In this document: piece by piece, positions 59,813 through 64,000 of the stretch
How the letters are laid out: each line of letters starts with the position of its first letter
How positions within the stretch are numbered: the stretch's first letter is position 1
Assembly: GCF_030463535.1 (NCBI RefSeq)
Contig: NC_132881.1
Coordinates: forward strand, 10,400,526-10,464,525
Reading direction: 5' to 3'
DNA length: 64,000 nt
From: Salminus brasiliensis
Lineage: Eukaryota; Chordata; Actinopteri; Characiformes; Bryconidae
Program-made: the position numbers and the translations under genes
Notes under the pieces: generated by a model
What the model was told of the DNA's origin: nothing
The model's input: the letters and a program-made list of their open reading frames with translations, nothing else
The model's database searches: none

Positions 59813-60562
59813 ATGTCCAGAAAAGGCCAACATACTCAGAATCTTGGTAAAGACTCATGGAAGCCTCTTAACTATAAAAGCAGCACCTTAGTTAAGGGAG
59901 GGACTGAAATGCTTCAGTGGACTGATTCTGATTTTGAAAAGGTAATCAATGGCATAGTGAAGAAACATATTAATGAGCAAAAGATAACTCAGTACTTTTC
60001 CTCCAAAGGTTTCTCTGCTGATAGAGAATGGACTTTTGCTGAGTGTAAGGTAGCTTTAGGTTATGGCCTTAAGCATGACTCAGTGAAGAAGTGTCTTTTT
60101 GTAATTAAGCAATATTGGAAATGCAAGTTAAAGTCTATGGAAGATGAGTTAAAGGAAGCTCAGGGAAAGATCTTAGAACTAATTAGTGAATGCAGACGGC
60201 ATAAAACAGCTACCATAAATGCCAATAGAACATGTAAGACACTTCAGCAAAACCTGACAGAAGTTGAACAGCAGCATGCTAGTTGTAAAACTAAATCAAG
60301 GTGCCAGTGTCCTTCTGTTGCCCCTCCAGCAGGTCAGCCATGTTACACAGAGGATGGAGATTCTCAAGTAACAGTAAGGCTGTATCCTGAATTATCTGTA
60401 AACGACAAAGGCAATGAGACTGTTCATTCTGATGGATCAGAATCTTCATCTTCTGACGAGGGTTCTGAACATGCTAGTGCAAGGCGAGTTCAGATGAGAC
60501 CTGTAACCATTGTATCTTCTGAAGTACTTAATCACGCAAAATGCCGAGGTAAACCAGTGTAG
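59813..60562 (+). CDS. gag: gag, N-terminal part, ending at a frame break
   Basis: Start at the ATG at 59813, in the good context CTCACCATGTCC; upstream frame extension has only a TTG. 249 codons. Residues about 105-165 are Lys/Glu/Leu-rich with heptad-like spacing, suggesting a coiled coil. Around 215-225 there is an acidic serine run (SESSSSDEGSE). This looks like the matrix-side half of a retroviral Gag, although no named matrix fold can be assigned by eye. The frame stops at TAG 60560-60562, and the remaining Gag continues in the -1 frame, open from 60553. The 10-nt overlap suggests a one-base indel. Codons are otherwise clean, in keeping with a young element. Confidence 0.75.
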   Translation: MSRKGQHTQNLGKDSWKPLNYKSSTLVKGGTEMLQWTDSDFEKVINGIVKKHINEQKITQYFSSKGFSADREWTFAECKVALGYGLKHDSVKKCLFVIKQYWKCKLKSMEDELKEAQGKILELISECRRHKTATINANRTCKTLQQNLTEVEQQHASCKTKSRCQCPSVAPPAGQPCYTEDGDSQVTVRLYPELSVNDKGNETVHSDGSESSSSDEGSEHASARRVQMRPVTIVSSEVLNHAKCRGKPV

Positions 60563-61485
60563 AAATTGGTCATGTTCCTTTAGATGCAGATACTTTGGAC
60601 AAGTTGTCCAAGGAGTTTAAGCATCCAAGGAAAATGGGGCTTGATTTCATTGACCTCATGCATAAGAAAAGGAATCTCTACTCTTTGCACCCCAATGATG
60701 CTGTAGCTATAGCAAGCCAGGTACTTAACGTTGCAGACAGTAGACAGCTTGCTAAAAAGGTGTTAAATGCTATGGGTAACAATGGCCAGAACCTTGAAGG
60801 GGGATGGAAAGCTTTCAATGATTGGAATAGCTGTCAATGCCATAAAACAACTGACTGGACACAGATAACCAAATGTAGACAAAGAAAGGGAGAATCTGCA
60901 GCTGACTTCTGTGAGAGGTTTGAAAGAGTCTTTTTGCGTCACTCAGGTATTCATCAATACAATGGTGATAACATTGACAGTACAACTGATGGTCCCCATT
61001 TTGGACAGCTGGTTGAGTCACTACGGACAGATCTAAAACAAGCTCTGGTGACTGCTGTTCCAAATTGGCGGCAAACTAAGTGGAGTGACCTTAAGAATGA
61101 ACTTGACCGATTGGACATTGATCTAGAACCATGCCATGTTCCAGCATCAATCCATGTCCTCACAGAGACTAGCTCTAACTCAGATGCAAGCAAGAGGTTC
61201 TCTAATCAGAAGAAACAGTGTCATTTCTGTCATCAAATTGGTCACTTTTCTAGAGTATGTCGCAAAAAGCGGGCAGATAGCCACAATATGGGTGCAAGGT
61301 TGAGAGACAACCTAGTGGGAAATTCTTCTGGGGGGTTTTCACAGGGAAGCCCAGCAGGGATTTCACAAGAGCAATTGTCTTTGACGTTAAGGACCTTGCA
61401 GGGAGTCACAGAGCAGTTGTTTCTGATATTCAATGGAATACAGAGAGTCATAGGGACATCAACAGTTCCTCCTGCTGTGGTTTAA
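60553..61485 (+). CDS. gag: gag, capsid and nucleocapsid part, in the -1 frame
   Basis: Open for 310 codons after a TAA at 60550; there is no ATG near its start, so it is the continuation of the N-terminal part, not a separate gene. The middle holds a capsid-like helical region, with a block around 60880-60945 (QRKGESAADFCERFERVF) that resembles the capsid major homology region. Near 61219-61260 is a zinc knuckle C-X2-C-X4-H-X4-C (CHFCHQIGHFSRVC), typical of nucleocapsid. It ends with its own TAA at 61483-61485 and does not run into a protease or polymerase frame. Role in a working element: particle assembly and RNA packaging. Confidence 0.8.
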   Translation, partial: TSVEIGHVPLDADTLDKLSKEFKHPRKMGLDFIDLMHKKRNLYSLHPNDAVAIASQVLNVADSRQLAKKVLNAMGNNGQNLEGGWKAFNDWNSCQCHKTTDWTQITKCRQRKGESAADFCERFERVFLRHSGIHQYNGDNIDSTTDGPHFGQLVESLRTDLKQALVTAVPNWRQTKWSDLKNELDRLDIDLEPCHVPASIHVLTETSSNSDASKRFSNQKKQCHFCHQIGHFSRVCRKKRADSHNMGARLRDNLVGNSSGGFSQGSPAGISQEQLSLTLRTLQGVTEQLFLIFNGIQRVIGTSTVPPAVV

Positions 61486-62855
61486 ACTAAACTGTCCACA
61501 GAATTGAACTCACCATACTTACTGTAGCATGTTAATGACACCCAAGTAGTGTGAATGAGAAAATGCATATCAAATGCATAAATGCACTTTTTTTTTATTC
61601 TTTTTTACTGTTTTTTATGTAAGCAAGGGACATAAGGTCAGTCCTGATGCAGTTCAGTTGTGTTGTGCTGGTGTACATATTCTGGACAATGTTACCCAGG
61701 GTTCTAGAGGAATTGTGCCTTGTAGAGAAGCTGCAGTTATCGCAATGTCACTGCCAAGCACAGTGCACTAATTGCCAAGCTTTCTTAGGCCTTGTAAGTA
61801 ATGCTACATTTTTAAAAACCACTATACAATCTGCTTAAAGATAACCCTGGGCAACATGGCCCTATTGTAGATTATAGATTGTAGAGTGAACACTAGAGTG
61901 AACCACTGATCTGTGGAATAATAGATATGGCTAAATAATGGTGTGAAAATTTCTCCAGATGATGTGACACTAGCATTACACTACCTGGTTACACTAGTGT
62001 TTCAGAAATGTTTTCAGAACTAACAAGATTAGCTGGCCAAAACTGTGCTACTTGCTGAAAGGTCAATGGATCTTGGTGAGGAAACAGTGATGAACAGTCC
62101 TTAGAACTTAGATGGGGTGGCCCATTTCAGGTTATGCTAATCCCTGATTCAGCAGTGAAATGTAAAGGAAACAGTTATTCATGTTTCTTACTGTAAGGTT
62201 GTATCTGCTCATCCGAACGAAATAATAGGGTCAGTAAAGAGAAGAGGTGGGTAATGCACAGAGTCTCAGGGAAGAACTATGGTTTTTATGCCATAGGGGC
62301 CAACCCTTTGGTGAAGACTTTCAACACACTATGCATTACCATAGCAGCCTCCTCTGAGGGACAGATAGTGGGGATGAGCAGGTAAACTAATGGTGAAAAA
62401 TTCCCAACAACAATGAACAGTTTACTGCGCAATGTTACTTCTGTGTTACAGATCAGTTGGAGCCAGACAGTGCTCCTGTTCATTGAGAATGGCAAGAATA
62501 GTTTTTGACACATTGCACCCAAGCTTCAGACTCGAAGAACCAACTGACCACTGGACTACTTGGATGATCTACCATTGGCTGATGTTCACAAACATAACTT
62601 GGACACACACTGTGACTGCTCACAGACACAGAAGAAAACTCTCTATGGTGTTTTTCAGGAAGTTGCAGCCGTGGACAACTTCAATGTGACATTCTTTAGC
62701 ATAATAATATAGAAATGGGCACTGCCCTGTTTTTGTATAGTTATTGCCTTTTACATTGTTTATTTTGTTTGTTTTTGTTTTTGACTTCTTATTGTACATT
62801 TGTATTGTACTTAGTAGTCTTAATATTGTTTTGTGATTCTCCATGAGGGAGAATC
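61486..62855 (+). other. Region between gag and the 3' LTR, no enzyme genes
   Basis: Several short overlapping frames. One at 61574-61771 (65 codons) starts with a signal-peptide-like hydrophobic stretch (TFFLFFFTVFYV). Another at 62432-62689 (85 codons, ATG start) follows an acceptor-like CTTCTGTGTTACAG. Neither was recognised. They could be scraps of an envelope or accessory frame, or chance. At 62835-62855 a perfect 8-bp inverted repeat (GATTCTCC/GGAGAATC, 5-nt loop) precedes the polypurine tract. Confidence 0.5.
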
Positions 62856-62866
62856 AAAGGGGGAAT
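62856..62866 (+). other. Polypurine tract
   Basis: AAAGGGGGAAT immediately 5' of the 3' LTR, the usual place for priming of plus-strand DNA synthesis. Confidence 0.82.
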
Positions 62867-63315
62867 TGAGAGAAAATATGGTATTTTCTAACATTACTTT
62901 CATGTGGTTTCAACTTGTTATCAAATGGTTATCTTAATCCTTTGTCTCACCTTTTGTTACCCTTCGTCTGCCGGCCTAAAGTGGTCACTCTTTCTCTTTG
63001 TATACCATCAACCCCCCCTCAACTTCACCCACCTCCTACCCCTCTTTAAAGTGATAACTATCACCCCCTATTGTTGATACTCCAAGTGACCTATCCTTCA
63101 TCCCCCTCCTACCCCTCCTTAAACTCCTCTTCATCAACCTTTCTCCTCCCACAATTTCCAATGTATATAAGGCCCTCCCAAAATACCCCTAATCGGACTG
63201 GATTGACCGTGACCGATCGAGTTGTACATCTCTGTGTGTACCAATAAACTCATCAACACTGAAGATCCAGTCTCCTGACTCCTGAATCTGTCTCCTGGAC
63301 GCCGGATTTCTAACA
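62867..63315 (+). repeat. 3' LTR of the gag-only element (449 bp)
   Basis: Same ends as the 5' LTR, TATATAA at 63164-63170, AATAAA at 63243-63248. By eye it differs from the 5' LTR at about a dozen sites plus short indels, roughly 2-3 percent. Confidence 0.93.
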
Positions 63316-63819
63316 CTCTGGAGATGGACTTCTTATTTAAAAAGGAGAGTCTGTAACCACCGTCTTTAGTTGTAACAATGAAATATTTTATTCCAATCAA
63401 AAGTACAGTAAGTGTGGAGAGAGTCTGCCAATTCTGAGTGCTCCTCGATCTCTCTCCTCGACATAGGAATACCTTGAGTGTGTATACCCTACTACACGTC
63501 ATATTCTGTTGGATTGTTCCCATATGCAGAATCTTTGCATTTCATCCATAAGGAACACTCATCAGCCCCCACCATTACATACATTGTCCACAGACACATC
63601 TGGACCACGTTTAAATCTATGTCATGTACACCCAAAGGGATGTCCAAATCTAAACAGCATCTTATGTTTGTTGATTCATGTATAGTTTTCACATTTGGTC
63701 AGGAAACAGGACCCCCTTTCTTTTCCACATCTACCCCATGTGACTTACCATATCATTCCTCAACTCCATACCATTCCTTCAGGCCTCTGGACATCTGTAT
63801 AGCCAATAAATACACTACA

Positions 63820-64000
63820 CCTTTTTGTTGTCTTACAGGCTTTCAGGACCAATGGCTCCCCCCTTCCTGATGGTATATAACCCTGGTGCATACAACCAAC
63901 AAGGGTCTGTCCATTGCAACTGTGTGTGTGGCTCGCTATCTATCTGTCTGCAAGTGTGTAACATGTAGGTGATCATTCAGTTTCTATACATGTTTTGACT
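63820..64000 (+). repeat. Satellite resumes, long-type unit, running off the window
   Basis: After the CCTT duplication the interrupted unit continues: CTTACAG acceptor ending 63838, a long exon-like block 63839-63964 of the CCCCCCTTCCTGATGG type, then donor CAT|GTAGGTGATC and the usual TTCAGTTTCTATACATG. The satellite therefore extends beyond 64000. Confidence 0.9.

Larger units (their letters stand above)
58831..63315 (+). mobile_element. Gag-only LTR retroelement (endogenous-retrovirus-like), 4.5 kb, non-autonomous
   Basis: Complete element: two LTRs, primer-binding site, leader with tandem repeats, gag in two frames, polypurine tract. It is flanked by a 4-bp duplication CTCT (58827-58830 and 63316-63319). 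Only 1.38 kb separates gag from the 3' LTR, and no protease, reverse transcriptase, integrase or envelope was recognised. It would have depended on enzymes from another element. A tRNA-His primer and a 4-bp duplication fit retrovirus-type elements (the fish epsilonretrovirus WDSV and human HERV-H use tRNA-His), but without pol the family cannot be fixed. Its orientation is opposite to the LTR it interrupts. Confidence 0.88.
58807..63819 (-). mobile_element. LTR (family X, copy 2), 524 bp, antisense, in a satellite unit and split by a younger element
   Basis: The LTR consists of 58807-58830 plus 63320-63819. The plus strand starts TGTCATCTCGG and ends AATACACTACA, so TG...CA ends are present on the minus strand. 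The 4-bp duplication CCTT lies at 58803-58806 and 63820-63823. Removing LTR and one CCTT restores a long-type satellite unit (ATTGCCTTTTTGTTG). An antisense AATAAA lies at 63387-63392. It is the same family as 22372-22680, in the same orientation. No internal sequence of its own family is present, so it is a solo LTR. The retroelement at 58831-63315 sits inside it. Confidence 0.87.

Noticed and set aside
63134-63523. 129-codon minus-strand frame and similar frames at 59094-59331
   Set aside because: Antisense to the LTRs of the gag-only element and present in both LTRs because they are copies. No domain is visible.
63318-63819. Start of a second, independent satellite array
   Set aside because: The flank similarity to 22372-22680 first suggested a repeated array head. 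The CCTT duplication shows instead that this is a solo LTR inserted into the same continuing satellite.

Overview
The window is vertebrate, most likely teleost, nuclear DNA built almost entirely from repeats. No host protein-coding gene can be supported. The fish call is an inference. It rests on large tandem tRNA arrays, L2- and L1-clade LINE relics of the kind common in fish, short TG...CA LTRs, and a gag-bearing retroelement primed by tRNA-His. No species can be named.

Region 1 (1-12950) is a tandem array of a 923-bp unit that runs off the left edge. Each unit has a tRNA-Thr(AGT) gene and an intron-containing tRNA-Arg(TCT) gene, both on the minus strand. Thirteen consecutive intervals are exactly 923 bp with no net indel, while the tRNA bodies fall into sequence classes. 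Some are canonical; many have damaged T- and D-arms, and three Arg copies have a changed anticodon. The array ends in two scars: a 99-bp deletion removing an Arg gene and a truncated Thr gene.

Region 2 (12951-22371) is a graveyard of old insertions. It holds a T14/G20 homopolymer, an imperfect tandem duplication (14041-15694), an L2-clade LINE relic on the minus strand (about 16757-18565), an L1-clade ORF2 5' relic on the minus strand (about 18585-19165), and a second L2 relic on the plus strand (about 20735-22371). The second L2 relic is split by a 543-bp solo LTR with a 4-bp target-site duplication.

Region 3 (about 22677-58806, resuming at 63820 and leaving the window) is a roughly 36-kb satellite of about 260 units with a 138-bp period. 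Nearly every unit carries a full set of splicing signals: an 83-nt exon-like block with a CAG|GTAGGT-type donor, and a 55-nt intron-like block with a branch-point-like TTGAC, a polypyrimidine tract and TTACAG or TTAAAG. Edge units are longer and more diverged; the centre shows nested higher-order duplications of 0.5 to 25 kb spacing. No frame stays open across spliced units, so any transcript would be non-coding. This is the most unusual structure in the window.

Region 4 (58807-63819) is a nested insertion in the satellite. A 524-bp antisense LTR (TSD CCTT) sits in a satellite unit. It is itself split by a 4.5-kb LTR retroelement (58831-63315, TSD CTCT) with near-identical 445/449-bp LTRs, a tRNA-His-type primer-binding site and a frame-broken gag with a CCHC zinc knuckle. 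That element has no pol and no recognisable env. The inferred order of events is satellite, then LTR, then gag-only element.
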